A stretch of DNA of 34,796 nucleotides from Dolichospermum sp. FACHB-1091 (GTDB lineage Bacteria > Cyanobacteriota > Cyanobacteriia > Cyanobacteriales > Nostocaceae), in assembly GCF_014697585.1 (NCBI RefSeq), contig NZ_JACJSB010000039.1, positions 1 to 34,796 of the forward strand, in the 5' to 3' direction. A program made the position numbers and the translations under genes. The notes under the pieces are model-generated. The model was not told the DNA's origin. It worked only from the letters and a program-made list of their open reading frames with translations, and did not search any database. Below are positions 8,833 through 18,700 of this stretch, one piece after another (within the stretch, counting starts at the first letter, position 1; each line of letters starts with the position of its first letter).

Positions 8833-10620
8833 ATGCGAACTCACTATTGCGGCGAACTCCGAAAAGAACATATTGGTGAAACTGTTACCTTTTACGGATG
8901 GGTAGACCGTCGCCGCGATCACGGTGGTGTGATATTCTTAGATTTGCGCGATCGCTCTGGTATTGTCCAAATCGTCAGCGATCCTCAGCGCACCCCATAC
9001 TCCTATGAACAGGCCAATGCACTCAGAAATGAATATGTTGTAGCCATCACCGGTAGAGTTACCCAACGTCCCCCAGAATCCCTAAATCCCAGGCTTCCGA
9101 CTGGCGAAGTCGAAATCTATGCTGATAAAATAGAACTACTCAACGCCGTCCGCAAACAGTTACCTTTCCAAGTTTCCACCGCAGACACAGAAACAGTTCG
9201 GGAAGATTTACGATTAAAATATCGTTATTTGGACTTACGACGGCAACGTATGGCGCAAAATATGCAATTGCGTCATCAAGTCATTAAAGCCATGCGGCGC
9301 TACCTCGAAGACCTAGAAGGTTTTATCGAAATCGAAACCCCAATTCTCACCCGTTCCACCCCCGAAGGTGCGCGAGATTATATTCTTCCCAGTCGCGTCA
9401 ATGAAGGTGAATGGTTTGCTTTACCGCAATCTCCCCAACTCTTCAAACAATTATTGATGGTATCGGGAATGGATAGATACTATCAAATTGCGCGATGTTT
9501 TCGAGATGAAGATCTACGGGCTGATAGACAACCAGAATTTACCCAATTAGACATGGAAATGAGTTTCATGTCTGAAGATGAAATTATTGAACTTAATGAA
9601 AAGTTAGTTTGTCATATTTTCAAAACTGTAAAAGGAATTGATTTACCTCGTCCTTTTCCTCGTCTTCCTTACGCGGAAGCTATGAACCGTTACGGAAGTG
9701 ATAAACCAGATACCCGCTACGGTTTAGAATTAGTTGATGTTTCTGACGTTTTAAAAGATTCCGGTTTCAAAGTTTTTCGAGAAGCCATTTCTAACGGTGG
9801 TATCGTTAAAATACTCCCCATTCCTAATGGTAACGATGCAATTTCTAATGTTCGCATTAAACCAGGTGGTGATATTTTCCGAGAAGCCGCAGAAGCTGGA
9901 GCGAAAGGATTAGCTTATATTCGCGTCCGAGAAAATGGTGAAATTGATACTATTGGCGCAATTAAAGATAATTTAACACCGGAACAAAAGCAGGAAATCT
10001 TAACAAGAACAGGTGCAAAAGCTGGACATTTGTTATTATTTGCGGCGGCTGATACAACCACTGTTAATAAAACTTTAGACAGAATTCGTCAATTTGTGGC
10101 CAGGGAATTTAAGTTAATTGCAAAAGACAAAATTAACTTCCTCTGGGTGACAGAATTTCCCATGTTTGAATGGAATGCAGATGAAAAACGTTTAGAAGCA
10201 TTACACCACCCATTTACAGCCCCTCATCCTGAGGATATCAGTGATTTAAAAACCGCCCGCGCTCAAGCTTATGATTTAGTTTTAAATGGGTTTGAAGTTG
10301 GTGGGGGAAGTTTGCGAATTTATCAGCGAGAAGTTCAAGAACAGGTGTTTTCAGCTATTGGTTTATCAACAGAAGAAGCACAAAGTAAATTTGGCTTTTT
10401 ATTAGAAGCTTTTGAATATGGAACTCCTCCCCATGGTGGTATTGCTTACGGTGTAGATCGTTTGGTAATGTTGTTAGCAGGAGAAGAATCAATTCGTGAT
10501 GTGATTGCTTTTCCTAAGACTCAACAAGCGCGTTGTTTATTAACAGATGCTCCTGGAAATGTAGACGCAAAACAATTGAAAGAGTTGCACGTTGCTTCGA
10601 CTTTTAAACCCAAGGTTTAA
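8833..10620 (+). CDS. aspS: Aspartyl-tRNA synthetase
   Basis: This class IIb aminoacyl-tRNA synthetase charges tRNA with aspartate in the cytosol. The N-terminal OB-fold anticodon-binding domain is clear ([21 protein letters not shown]). It is followed by the catalytic core with motif 2 ([20 protein letters not shown]), the bacterial GAD insertion in the middle third, and motif 3 ([14 protein letters not shown]) near the C-terminus. The 595-residue length is normal for the bacterial form. The ATG start gives the standard [10 protein letters not shown] beginning. A rho-independent terminator follows 12 bases after the stop, so it is probably monocistronic. No oddity is seen. Confidence 0.98.
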   Translation: MRTHYCGELRKEHIGETVTFYGWVDRRRDHGGVIFLDLRDRSGIVQIVSDPQRTPYSYEQANALRNEYVVAITGRVTQRPPESLNPRLPTGEVEIYADKIELLNAVRKQLPFQVSTADTETVREDLRLKYRYLDLRRQRMAQNMQLRHQVIKAMRRYLEDLEGFIEIETPILTRSTPEGARDYILPSRVNEGEWFALPQSPQLFKQLLMVSGMDRYYQIARCFRDEDLRADRQPEFTQLDMEMSFMSEDEIIELNEKLVCHIFKTVKGIDLPRPFPRLPYAEAMNRYGSDKPDTRYGLELVDVSDVLKDSGFKVFREAISNGGIVKILPIPNGNDAISNVRIKPGGDIFREAAEAGAKGLAYIRVRENGEIDTIGAIKDNLTPEQKQEILTRTGAKAGHLLLFAAADTTTVNKTLDRIRQFVAREFKLIAKDKINFLWVTEFPMFEWNADEKRLEALHHPFTAPHPEDISDLKTARAQAYDLVLNGFEVGGGSLRIYQREVQEQVFSAIGLSTEEAQSKFGFLLEAFEYGTPPHGGIAYGVDRLVMLLAGEESIRDVIAFPKTQQARCLLTDAPGNVDAKQLKELHVASTFKPKV

Positions 10621-10632
10621 GGTTTGATTATT

Positions 10633-10663
10633 CCCTCTGCTTTTTTGCAGGGGGTTTAATTTT
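10633..10663 (+). terminator. Rho-independent terminator of aspS
   Basis: CCCTCTGC (10633-10640) pairs with GCAGGGGG (10647-10654) with one G-U wobble and a T-rich loop, followed by TTTAATTTT. It sits just after the aspS stop. Confidence 0.75.
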
Positions 10664-10887
10664 GGAAAGAAAGTTTCGCGCAAAGGTACAAAGGAGCAAA
10701 GACGCAAAGGAAGAAGTTAGAAAGTTACATTTATTAATTTTGGGTAAGAGTTCCTACTAAAATTTGCATTAGTATTTCTAAATCGGTAGGAACTCGATAT
10801 AACATTAAGTCCTGAGTTATTAGAGGACGATGTGATTTAGTGATAGAGTTATCAATTTTTTTATCTTTTATATTATTATATAATATA

Positions 10888-10990
10888 CAGTGAATTTCAT
10901 CTAAATAAGGTAAAGTTTTAGCGAGCAAGATACCCGCACCACAAGATTTTTATTATTCATATTTATACCTCATAATATCGGAAACTGCTG
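10888..10990. mobile_element. TA-flanked miniature element (copy 1)
   Basis: The 103-bp sequence runs from CAGTGAATTTC to GGAAACTGCTG, with TA immediately outside both ends (10886-10887 and 10991-10992). It holds the family core GCGAGCAAGATACCCGC and the inner string ATACCTCATAA. Ends and core resemble the copies at 11211, 22871 and 23743. No protein is encoded. TA duplication points to a Tc1/mariner-IS630 type mechanism by general knowledge. Confidence 0.6.
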
Positions 10991-11096
10991 TATGATTTAT
11001 TATCATATCTATTTGATGCGGTGATGTAAAAATATTGCCGAAAAAAACAAGAATATGGTATAAAAGTTAATATCTTGATTTTTTGATTGGTGAAAA

Positions 11097-11425
11097 ATGA
11101 CTATTCCTGACTTTCAAGCTATTATGCTTCCTTTATTGCAATATGCAAGTGATAGTAAAGAACATTCTTTAAGAGACGCTATTACATATTTAGCTGATGT
11201 TTTTAATTTACAGCAAATTGTCATCAAACCCGGAACAAGAACCCCACCCCCAACCCCCTCCAATATCAAAAGTTTATCCTTTTCTTCCCCCCGCTGCGGG
11301 GGGATTGAGGGGGGTGCGAGGAGGGGACTAAGATGTACCTTATATGATTGTAAATCGCTGTAAGTGATGACGAAAGAAAGGAATTATTATCTAGTGGACA
11401 ACAAGCGGTTTTTGATAATAGAGTA
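11097..11425 (+). pseudogene. Disrupted Mrr-like restriction protein gene (N-terminal domain only)
   Basis: The first 38 codons read MTIPDFQAIMLPLLQYASDS, then KEHSLRDAITYLADVFNL, which is the start of the Mrr N-terminal winged-helix domain. A 150-bp insert then interrupts the frame. From about 11363 the homology resumes as SDDERKELLSSGQQAVFDNR, the next segment of the same domain. Removing the insert plus one TA rejoins the codons exactly (TTT AAT TTA AGT GAT GAC, giving FNLSDD). After VFDNRV, at 11425, homology ends again in repeat DNA (cttcctt/ctttgtgg strings) and the catalytic nuclease domain is absent. The gene is therefore doubly broken: frameshifted by the insert and truncated at the 3' end. 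Mrr enzymes cut modified DNA; this copy cannot. Confidence 0.75.
11211..11360. mobile_element. 150-bp miniature element inserted in the Mrr-like gene, with TA duplication
   Basis: The element begins CAGCAAATTGTC and ends GTAAATCGCTG, so the termini are imperfect inverted repeats. TA lies directly outside both ends (11209-11210 and 11361-11362). Removing 11211-11360 and one TA restores the interrupted reading frame, so the boundaries are exact. The interior has two near-complementary G/C-rich parts (CCCACCCCCAACC, and CCCCCCGCTGCGGGGGG at about 11288-11304). No coding capacity is present. It would need a transposase supplied elsewhere. Confidence 0.75.
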
Positions 11426-11518
11426 TTACCTATCTTCCTTCTTCCTTCGTGATCTTCGTTTCTTTGTGGTTCATTTAACCTATATTTTTCTGGTAGAAAA
11501 ACTATGAAATACAGGCGA

Positions 11519-11551
11519 AAAAATAAAAAGGCTTGGAGGGTAAACCAAGCC
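11519..11551 (-). terminator. Rho-independent terminator downstream of murD
   Basis: On the minus strand GGCTTGG (11551-11545) pairs perfectly with CCAAGCC (11536-11530) around an 8-nt loop, followed by TTTTTATTTTTT. It lies about 140 bases downstream of the murD stop and probably ends the glyS-murD transcript. Confidence 0.75.
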
Positions 11552-11691
11552 CAACTTCACTCAGGGTAAAATATATCATCCATCCTATAGATTATTCATA
11601 TATTAATAATCCTTCCCAAGAGAGAAATTTCAAAAATATTCCGACAAACCTTCCTGACTCTCTGCGTCTCTGGGTGAGAAAAAATACACCC

Positions 11692-13107
11692 TTATTCAGC
11701 AACATTTAGCAGATATTTCTGACACAATTGGCGAAAGTCTTCGCCCCGCATTTCAAAGTTAGGATATTGGTCAAAACTAGCGCAAGCTGGAGATAGTAAT
11801 ACTACTGAAGCTTGATGTTTTTTCGCTAGTTCCCCAGATAAAGATACGGCGTTTTCCATAGTTTCGACTATGTGATAATTACTATATCCCACCTCTTGCA
11901 GACGTTTAGAAAATGCTGGTGCTGCATTCCCAATAAGTAAGACTGCGGCGGCTTTGGCTTGAATTTGTCCTAACCAGGCGGTATCATTTCCCGCTTTGGC
12001 TTCCCCACCGGCGATTAAAATGGCGGGAGTTTGCACAGATGCTAAACCGACTTCGGCCGCGTCATAATTAGTGGCTTTACTATCGTTAATAAAATCAATG
12101 CCTTGCCAATTGCAGATATGTTCTAAACGATGGGGAACACCAGGAAATTCACGGACAGCCTGGGAAATTGCGGTAATATCTATACCTGCTAATCTAGCAG
12201 CGGCGACGGACATGAGCAGATTTTGCTGGTTATGTTCTCCTACCATTCGCAATGCAGATATCTCTATAATGGCTTGGGGTGTAGCCGTGATTTTTTCCAT
12301 TACCCAGCCATTTTCTACATAAAAGCCTTTTTCACCTATTAGGAATTTTTCGCCTTTAACGCTTGTCCAATAAGCATTTGGCCAATGATTTAATCCTAAT
12401 TTGCTCAAATAAACATCATCACCATTAAATATTTGAATTTGGGAATTGTGCAATAATTTGGCTTTAATATTATAGTAATTTTCTAATGTTTTGTGCCGGG
12501 CTAAATGATCTGGTGTGAAAGTTGTCCAAATGCCAATGCGAGGTGCTAAAGTTACAGAAGATTCGATTTGATAACTGCTAATTTCGCCAATTATCCAATC
12601 AGGGCGATTTTGGATTTTAGATTTTGGACTTCGACTTCGCTCAGTCAAACTATTTTGGATTGCCACTTCACAAGCAGCATAACCAATATTACCACAGGCT
12701 GGAGCGTTTAATCCTGCTGTTTGGAAAATAGCCGCAGTTAAAGCGGTGGTGGTGGTTTTACCATTTGTACCGGTGATTCCTACCCAGGGGATATCTTGTA
12801 AATGTCGCCAAGCTAGTTCCATTTCGCCAATAGTTTCTATGCCCAATTCTCGCGCTTTGGCTAAAATAGGAATATCCCAAGGAACTCCGGGACTGACAAT
12901 TATTAACTTGGATATATCAGAATTGGTAAATTCTGGCGTGTTTCCTAGTTTGACGGTAATGTGTTCGCTGGCGAGTTGTTGTTGTTGTTCGAGGAGGGTT
13001 GGGGAGGTGCTACTATCGCAAAGTTCTACCTCCCAGCCTTCCTGTTTCAACAATCTTGCCGCAGCAACACCGGATTTTCCGAATCCAATAATTAACGCTT
13101 CTGGCAT
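11692..13107 (-). CDS. murD: UDP-N-acetylmuramoylalanine-D-glutamate ligase
   Basis: MurD adds D-glutamate to UDP-MurNAc-L-Ala with ATP in cytoplasmic peptidoglycan precursor synthesis. Residues 1-100 form the UMAG-binding domain ([13 protein letters not shown], ending near [10 protein letters not shown]). The Mur ligase ATP loop [11 protein letters not shown] is at 111-121, [10 protein letters not shown] follows at 175-184, and the C-terminal domain carries [12 protein letters not shown] and ILIAGG. At residues 152-168 there is a Ser/Lys/Arg-rich stretch ([17 protein letters not shown]) encoded by a dispersed intergenic-type repeat and not expected in the family. It keeps the frame and falls between ACGNIGYAA and WIIGEISSY. 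glyS lies 80 bases upstream on the same strand, so co-transcription is likely. Confidence 0.96.
   Translation of the reverse strand: MPEALIIGFGKSGVAAARLLKQEGWEVELCDSSTSPTLLEQQQQLASEHITVKLGNTPEFTNSDISKLIIVSPGVPWDIPILAKARELGIETIGEMELAWRHLQDIPWVGITGTNGKTTTTALTAAIFQTAGLNAPACGNIGYAACEVAIQNSLTERSRSPKSKIQNRPDWIIGEISSYQIESSVTLAPRIGIWTTFTPDHLARHKTLENYYNIKAKLLHNSQIQIFNGDDVYLSKLGLNHWPNAYWTSVKGEKFLIGEKGFYVENGWVMEKITATPQAIIEISALRMVGEHNQQNLLMSVAAARLAGIDITAISQAVREFPGVPHRLEHICNWQGIDFINDSKATNYDAAEVGLASVQTPAILIAGGEAKAGNDTAWLGQIQAKAAAVLLIGNAAPAFSKRLQEVGYSNYHIVETMENAVSLSGELAKKHQASVVLLSPACASFDQYPNFEMRGEDFRQLCQKYLLNVAE
12606..12659. repeat. Dispersed repeat inserted in frame within murD
   Basis: The stretch reads, on the murD strand, as GACTGAGCGAAGTCGAAG followed by tandem AAAATC(C/T)AAAATC units. 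This type is normally found between genes in filamentous cyanobacteria (recalled, not searched). It encodes the extra segment at MurD residues 152-168. Confidence 0.55.
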
Positions 13108-13187
13108 TGACTGTATATCATCCCTGGTTAAGCCTCACTATATTAGCGTTAATTGGCAGCAATTACACAACTTTTTATTGCTTTTGG

Positions 13188-15485
13188 CTACAAATTTTTG
13201 ACTATCGCGCCAAAGTCAGCCAATACACGGGCGTGATTTCGTAATAATCCCAGCAAATTTAGGCGATTTTGCTTAATATCGGGATTTGGGTCCATGACTA
13301 AAACGCTATCTTCACCATCAAAAAATGTACTAACGGTAGGAGCGATTTTTGTCAGTGCAGTTACTAACAGTTGATAATCCCGGTTTTGTTGTGCTGCTTG
13401 GGTTTGGGGAACTAGTTCAACCAAGGCGTTGTAAAATGCAGATTCAGATTTTTTCTGGAATAGTTCGGGGTTAATTAAGGTTTGTGGTTCTAGGGTTTCC
13501 AAGTCTAGATTTCCTTGGGCTGCTAACCGGGTAGAACGGTTGACGGTTTCGTAGATTTTATCTAATGTACCATCTTGACGGATTTTTTGTAAATAGATGG
13601 CGCGATCGCGGACATCTAATAAATCTACTAATGCACGTTCTGTATATTCAGGATCATTTTCTCCTAAAACCGCATTTACCAAATCGTAATCTATCTGTTT
13701 TTCATCTTGTAATAAGGTGCGAATCCGTTGCAGGAAAAATTCTTGCAATGTTTTAATTAAGGATTTGGCATCTTTGTTAAAAGCTGTGGCGAAATCTGTG
13801 GCTACTTGCTCTAATAGCTGGGATAAATTAAGTTTTAATCCTCCTTCTTTGATAACTCTTCCATTTTCAGTAATAATCGCTAACCAAATAATTTGAATTA
13901 ATCCATTAGCTGCACGTCTTAACGCAAAAGGATCAGAAGAACCTGTAGGTATTAAGCCCAAGCCAAATATACAGACTAATGTATCTAATCTGTCTGCCAA
14001 CGCTACAATTTTACCAGTGAGAGTTAAGGGTAACAAGCCATCTGGGATGTCATTTTCTGCTGTTAACTCCTCAACATAAGAAGGCGGTGCTATCGTAGAC
14101 CGTAACAAGCCATCTGGGATGTCATTTTCTGCTGTTAACTCCTCTTGTTTAATTGTTCTAACTGGCCAATAATGTTCCATTATTGCTCGTGCAACTTCGG
14201 GATCTTCGCCACTCACTAAAGCATATTTTTCTCCCATTATTCCTTGCAATTCAGGAAACTCAAACACCATTTGAGTTACTAAATCTGCTTTACATAATAA
14301 AGCTGCTCTTTCGACTTTTTGGCGTTGCTCTTTCCCTAAATGCAATTGCTCACTGATTCTTTCTGCAATTTTAACAACTCGATCTACCTTTGCGCGGACA
14401 GAACCTAAATCTTCTTGAAATGTAACTTTTTCTAATTGTGGTAAAAAGCTTTCTAGTGGTTTTGATAAATCAGATGCACAGAAGAATCTCGCATCAGCTA
14501 ATCTAGCACGAATTACTCTTTCATTTCCTACAGCAATAATATCTGCTTTTGCAGGGTTGCCATTAGAAATAGTGAGGAAATTGGGTAATAATTGTTCTTG
14601 ATAACCATCTTTAAATACAGGAAAATATCGCTGATGAGTTACCATGACTTCTGTAATTACTTCCGTTGGTAAGTTAAGAAAGTCTTCTTCAAATTTGCCA
14701 ATAACTACGGAAGGGTATTCTACCAAATTTACGACTTCTTCTAATAAATCTGGATAAACGACTGTGTTGCCACCAGCAGCTTTTGCTGCTTTCTTCACTT
14801 GTTCACTGATAATTTTTTTCCTTTCTTCTGGTGAAACTATTACAGAACCATCAGCCAAGGTTTTTACATATTCTGTAGCGTGGGAAATACTGACGGGTTC
14901 GGGGTGTAAGACTCTATGGGCGCGAGAGATGCGATCGCTTTTAACCACTTTTGCCCCATTCTCTAATTGTAGTGGTAAAATATCTCCATCTAATAATGTG
15001 ACTAACCACCGAATTGGCCGGGAAAATCGGCCGTCACCATGTCCCCAACGCATTAACCGCTTGCCTTCTAAATTCCAGACCCATTGGGGAACAAGTTCGG
15101 TTAAAATATCCGCAATGGGACGACCGGGAATTTGCTTATTCACAAAGACAAAATCCCCTTTTTCCGTGGGACGAATTTCTAAAGCAGAAATATCTACACC
15201 TTGCTTACTCGCAAAACCAATGGCGGCTTTAGTGGGTTGTCCATCTTTAAAGGCTGCTTGTGCGGGTGGTCCTTTGATTTCCTCTTCTCTGTCTGCTTGT
15301 TGGGAGGGTAAACCGGTAATGAGAACCGCTAACCGTCGCGGTGTTCCATAGACTTCAACCACAGCGTCGGGGAGATTATGAGTTGCTAGGCTGTGGGGAA
15401 TGCGCGATTTCCATTGTACAATAGCATCACTCAAAAAACCGGCGGGTAATTCTTCTGTACCGACCTCTAATAAAAATGCTGGCAT
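13188..15485 (-). CDS. glyS: Glycyl-tRNA synthetase beta subunit
   Basis: This is the beta subunit of the bacterial alpha2beta2 glycyl-tRNA synthetase, which binds tRNA-Gly and supports the alpha subunit (glyQ, not in this window). The start [18 protein letters not shown] and the blocks [31 protein letters not shown] and [19 protein letters not shown] are diagnostic. The C-terminal 130 residues are the DALR-like anticodon-binding region. The length of 765 is somewhat above the roughly 690-720 usual for the family. Part of the surplus is a 24-residue tandem duplication, [14 protein letters not shown] at about 448-461 and again at 472-485, replacing the short linker before [13 protein letters not shown]. 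The frame is otherwise intact. It is divergent from the large two-gene operon and probably co-transcribed with murD. Confidence 0.96.
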   Translation of the reverse strand: MPAFLLEVGTEELPAGFLSDAIVQWKSRIPHSLATHNLPDAVVEVYGTPRRLAVLITGLPSQQADREEEIKGPPAQAAFKDGQPTKAAIGFASKQGVDISALEIRPTEKGDFVFVNKQIPGRPIADILTELVPQWVWNLEGKRLMRWGHGDGRFSRPIRWLVTLLDGDILPLQLENGAKVVKSDRISRAHRVLHPEPVSISHATEYVKTLADGSVIVSPEERKKIISEQVKKAAKAAGGNTVVYPDLLEEVVNLVEYPSVVIGKFEEDFLNLPTEVITEVMVTHQRYFPVFKDGYQEQLLPNFLTISNGNPAKADIIAVGNERVIRARLADARFFCASDLSKPLESFLPQLEKVTFQEDLGSVRAKVDRVVKIAERISEQLHLGKEQRQKVERAALLCKADLVTQMVFEFPELQGIMGEKYALVSGEDPEVARAIMEHYWPVRTIKQEELTAENDIPDGLLRSTIAPPSYVEELTAENDIPDGLLPLTLTGKIVALADRLDTLVCIFGLGLIPTGSSDPFALRRAANGLIQIIWLAIITENGRVIKEGGLKLNLSQLLEQVATDFATAFNKDAKSLIKTLQEFFLQRIRTLLQDEKQIDYDLVNAVLGENDPEYTERALVDLLDVRDRAIYLQKIRQDGTLDKIYETVNRSTRLAAQGNLDLETLEPQTLINPELFQKKSESAFYNALVELVPQTQAAQQNRDYQLLVTALTKIAPTVSTFFDGEDSVLVMDPNPDIKQNRLNLLGLLRNHARVLADFGAIVKNL
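14030..14144 (-). repeat. 43-bp direct repeat, period 72 bp, inside glyS
   Basis: Bases 14030-14072 and 14102-14144 are identical over 43 bp. The offset is 72 bp, exactly 24 codons, so the reading frame is kept. The 29 bp between the arms encode STIAPPSYV. Confidence 0.85.
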
Positions 15486-15555
15486 AAGATACTGTTTTTA
15501 ACTTGACGGGGCTGAACATTAGTCAATTCCAATATTGTATGCCATAACCGATAAT

Positions 15556-15639
15556 AGGTAATAGGTAATTGGTAATAGGTAATAGGTAATAGGTAATTGG
15601 TAATAGGTAATTGGTAATTGGTAATTGGTAATTGGTAAT
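15556..15639. repeat. Twelve tandem heptamers, (A/T)GGTAAT
   Basis: Twelve uninterrupted 7-base units vary only at the first base (A or T). This fits the short tandemly repeated repetitive (STRR) sequences known from heterocyst-forming cyanobacteria. It lies between divergent glyS and the two-gene operon. A short three-unit relative (ATTACCA/ATTACTA on the plus strand) occurs at 25930-25950. Confidence 0.9.
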
Positions 15640-15660
15640 ATGATTGTTTATTTTTATATC

Positions 15661-15686
15661 CTTGTTATTGACAAGTAGTGTATAAT
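15661..15686 (+). promoter_or_regulatory. Candidate promoter of the two-gene operon with an overlapping inverted repeat
   Basis: TATAAT at 15681-15686 is a perfect -10 hexamer, 93 bases upstream of the first gene. TTGACA at 15668-15673 is too close (7 bases) to be its -35 element. CTTGT and ACAAG (15661-15675) form a 5-bp inverted repeat around that TTGACA, placed where a regulator could block the polymerase. The predicted leader is about 90 nt. Confidence 0.35.
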
Positions 15687-15712
15687 TAGGTAGCTTAGAT
15701 GAAAGATTCCAT

Positions 15713-15738
15713 TTGTTCAAAATATACAACTTGAACAA
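15713..15738. promoter_or_regulatory. Perfect 8-bp inverted repeat in the leader of the two-gene operon
   Basis: TTGTTCAA (15713-15720) and TTGAACAA (15731-15738) are exact complements separated by 10 bases, 41 bases before the start codon. The half-site shares TTGTT with the repeat at 15661-15675, so both may be operators for the same regulator, or this one may form an RNA hairpin. No regulator gene is adjacent. Confidence 0.4.
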
Positions 15739-15779
15739 GTGAAGCAGTTAAAAAACTGGTGTAAAGGAACAAACAAATT

Positions 15780-18700
15780 ATGTCTCCAGAAAACAATGGT
15801 GGCGCTAAAATTGAGGCGCGTTCACCAAAACCTTCTATTGATTTAGTTACCCTTGTAGAGTTGCTGACTAAAGCAATTCCACCCAAAAACAATAGTGGAA
15901 CTACTGATAAACTACACCCTGATTATAGACCAGCATTTGCTTTTGATGCTAAAAATAATCGTCTCAGGATATGTACGTCAGCAGTTATGAGAAGATTCTT
16001 TGGAAATAAGGATTTTAAAACGGCTTTTCATCCTGAAGGTGGGGGTTTTGTTCAAGATTTACGAACTTCTGGTTATGGTTTGAGGATGCGAATTGGTGGT
16101 ACTTTAAAAGAAGATAATAGAGACAGATTACCTAAAGCTTTAGATCAATTAATTCTAGCTATTGATGCAGCATTACCACCAGAAACTCAATTATCGGCTT
16201 TGTTGTTAAATGAACCAGGGAAACGGCTTCAGGAATTAGCACAAAACACAGGTGCTTCTTTCCAAAATAAAGCTCATAATGCGACTCTTATTCCTATAGC
16301 ATTTCCTAATCAAGATACTCAGAATAATCCAGAAAATAAACCGATAGCTAAAGTAATTTCTGCATCAGAAACAATAGATGCTGATAATTACTTTACACGG
16401 ATGTCAAGTGCAGTTGAAGAATATTTAGAAAATCAGGAATTAGAAGCAGATGAAATTGAAACATCTCTTGATGCTTTGAAAGCAGAAAACACTAGATTAG
16501 AAAGTCAGTTAAATCGGTTTTTAACATTCCTAGATGATGAAGCATTAGCGCGGGTAAGATTGTTAATTACCTTGCGGATTATGGAAGCAATTTCCAAATT
16601 TAGTCCGACTAAATACGAACTAATTAGAAAATATGTTCAGCGGGTTAAGACTTTTTTTGATGCTGCAAAAGAAGATATTTTTGAGGTTGATTTATCCGCT
16701 GATTTTGGTACAGGTGGTCAGTTTAAACTATCAGAATCTTTGCAAACAGCAAATTTCTATTTCTGTCTACCGGTTTGGCCAGAATCTGAAGCTCAAATCT
16801 TTGAAGAAAAGACAATAAATCAAGAAAAAACTAGCTTTGGAGTTGTGCGAGAAGTTAGTTATCATTTTCGGATTAATGGACAAAACCCAACAGCAGGTAA
16901 ATCTGCTTTTGAAGCAAGACTTGATAAAATTGAGAAAGAATTAGAACTAGATAATGAAGATTCATTTTTTGATCCAAAAACAGTTACTCGCTCTTTATCT
17001 CAGTTGATATTTTTAGCAGTTGTTGTTCCCTCTCAAATAATAGAATCTGTAACTGTGAAAAATTTCTCAAGTTCAGTACAGCAACTTCTCGAAGATCTAA
17101 AAAATGGTGGTAAGAATGCTGTTAAAGAACTTATAGTTAAGTTGCGAGACTGTGCTAACACAATGAAAACGATTGCTTCAAATTTAATTGAGGTTATTAA
17201 TACCAAAAGTGAAAAAATAATTTCTCAAGTTCAAAGTGAATCTTCTCAACAATTTATCTGTGTAAAAAGTGGTATTTTTGAATGGTCACGGTTAACAGCA
17301 GGAGCATCTGAAAATTTACTTGTTGGTTCAGAAAATCCTGGAAGAGAAACGGTAGAATGGTTTAAACATATTGAAGTTTGCGATACTCCAGAAACACCAG
17401 GACTTTTATTTTCTGTCAAGGTCAATACTCAACTTTCTGAACATAACTTAGTCACCAAAGGTAATCCATATTCAATTCAAGTACAAAGGATTTTACCAGA
17501 ACATCTTTTACAGATTATTTGGTGTCCTTTTTCTTTTTCCAAAGAAAACGATAAATGGACGTACAAACCTTCAGAAGATACGCCAAAAGCACAGGGATGG
17601 TCATTACCAGCAGCAATTTTTTTAGAGTATGATGTGAATAATTTAACTCGACAAGAAAAAGGGAAAAGAGGTGAAGAGAATAAACAATATCATGCTGCGG
17701 GTGTTGCGGCTTTTGAAGTATTAGTTTATTGTTGTTTATGGCATATTATTAACAAATTAAAACAAGAAGTAAATAATGATTTTACAACTTTAATGCTGAG
17801 GTTGCAAGAACAAGGAAAGGAAAGTGATGATAAAGATGGTGATTCTTATGTTTATGCAGCCGCGCAAACTTTAGAAGCGATATTAGCAGAAGATACTAAT
17901 ATTAGAATGCAGGGAATTGTTCTTAAAAACCTAGATAAAGAAAACCAAAATACCCAATATGTAAAAAAGAATATTTTTAATGCTTTATTGAGTGCATTCC
18001 CTATCGTTACCAGTACACCAAAACCGCCAACAGTTCTGAAAATTGGTTTAATTTCCTACTCAACTCGTCCCTGTGATGAGTCTAGTTCATTAAATACAGA
18101 TGAAAAGAGTTATCTTTTTCTGACTCAAAGTTATATTGCTACTGCGGTAAATCAGCCATTTTCCGGTTATCATATCAAAGCAGAAAGGACACAATCTGAT
18201 ATTGTTGATACTCCTGAAAACTTCCGAAAACAAAGATTAGTTCAAGAAGAAATTCGTTATCTTGAAAATCAAGGATGTGAGCATATTATTTTACTTTCTC
18301 ATGCTTATGGTAGCCGAAGATTTAACCGTGTTGCAGATTACAATGCTGGATTAACACCAAAAGAGTTTTTAGAAGATATTTCTCAGAGTTTTCCTGATTT
18401 AACTATTTACACCTTATTACGTGATGTTTTCCCCGCAACGAGACTTTATAAACGGGAAAAAAATCAAGCTGGATTTGAGATTTTACAAGCAGGAGATTAT
18501 ACTAATTTCTTGAGTTCCGTAGAAAAAATATCAACTCGTCAACTAATTCCAGTTTATACTTTTGCAACGCTATATTCAATTCAAGAAAAACAGCGGCCAC
18601 AAGCTCAAGAAAAACAGCGGCCACAATCGGGTTTTTGTGTATATTTCCTAATGTCAGATCAGCGTGTGAGTGATTTCAATTGGAGTGAACGCGCACGTCA

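Noticed and set aside
10734-10928. 64-codon minus-strand frame next to the first miniature element
   Set aside because: Its start codon and first codons lie inside the element, it has no recognised motif and no ribosome site. It may be a chance frame or a short gene relic.
15556-15639. Possible CRISPR array
   Set aside because: Units are 7 bases without spacers; this is a simple tandem repeat. No cas genes are seen anywhere in the window.
15668-15686. TTGACA and TATAAT read as a classical -35/-10 pair
   Set aside because: The spacing is only 7 bases instead of about 17, so they cannot work together as one promoter.
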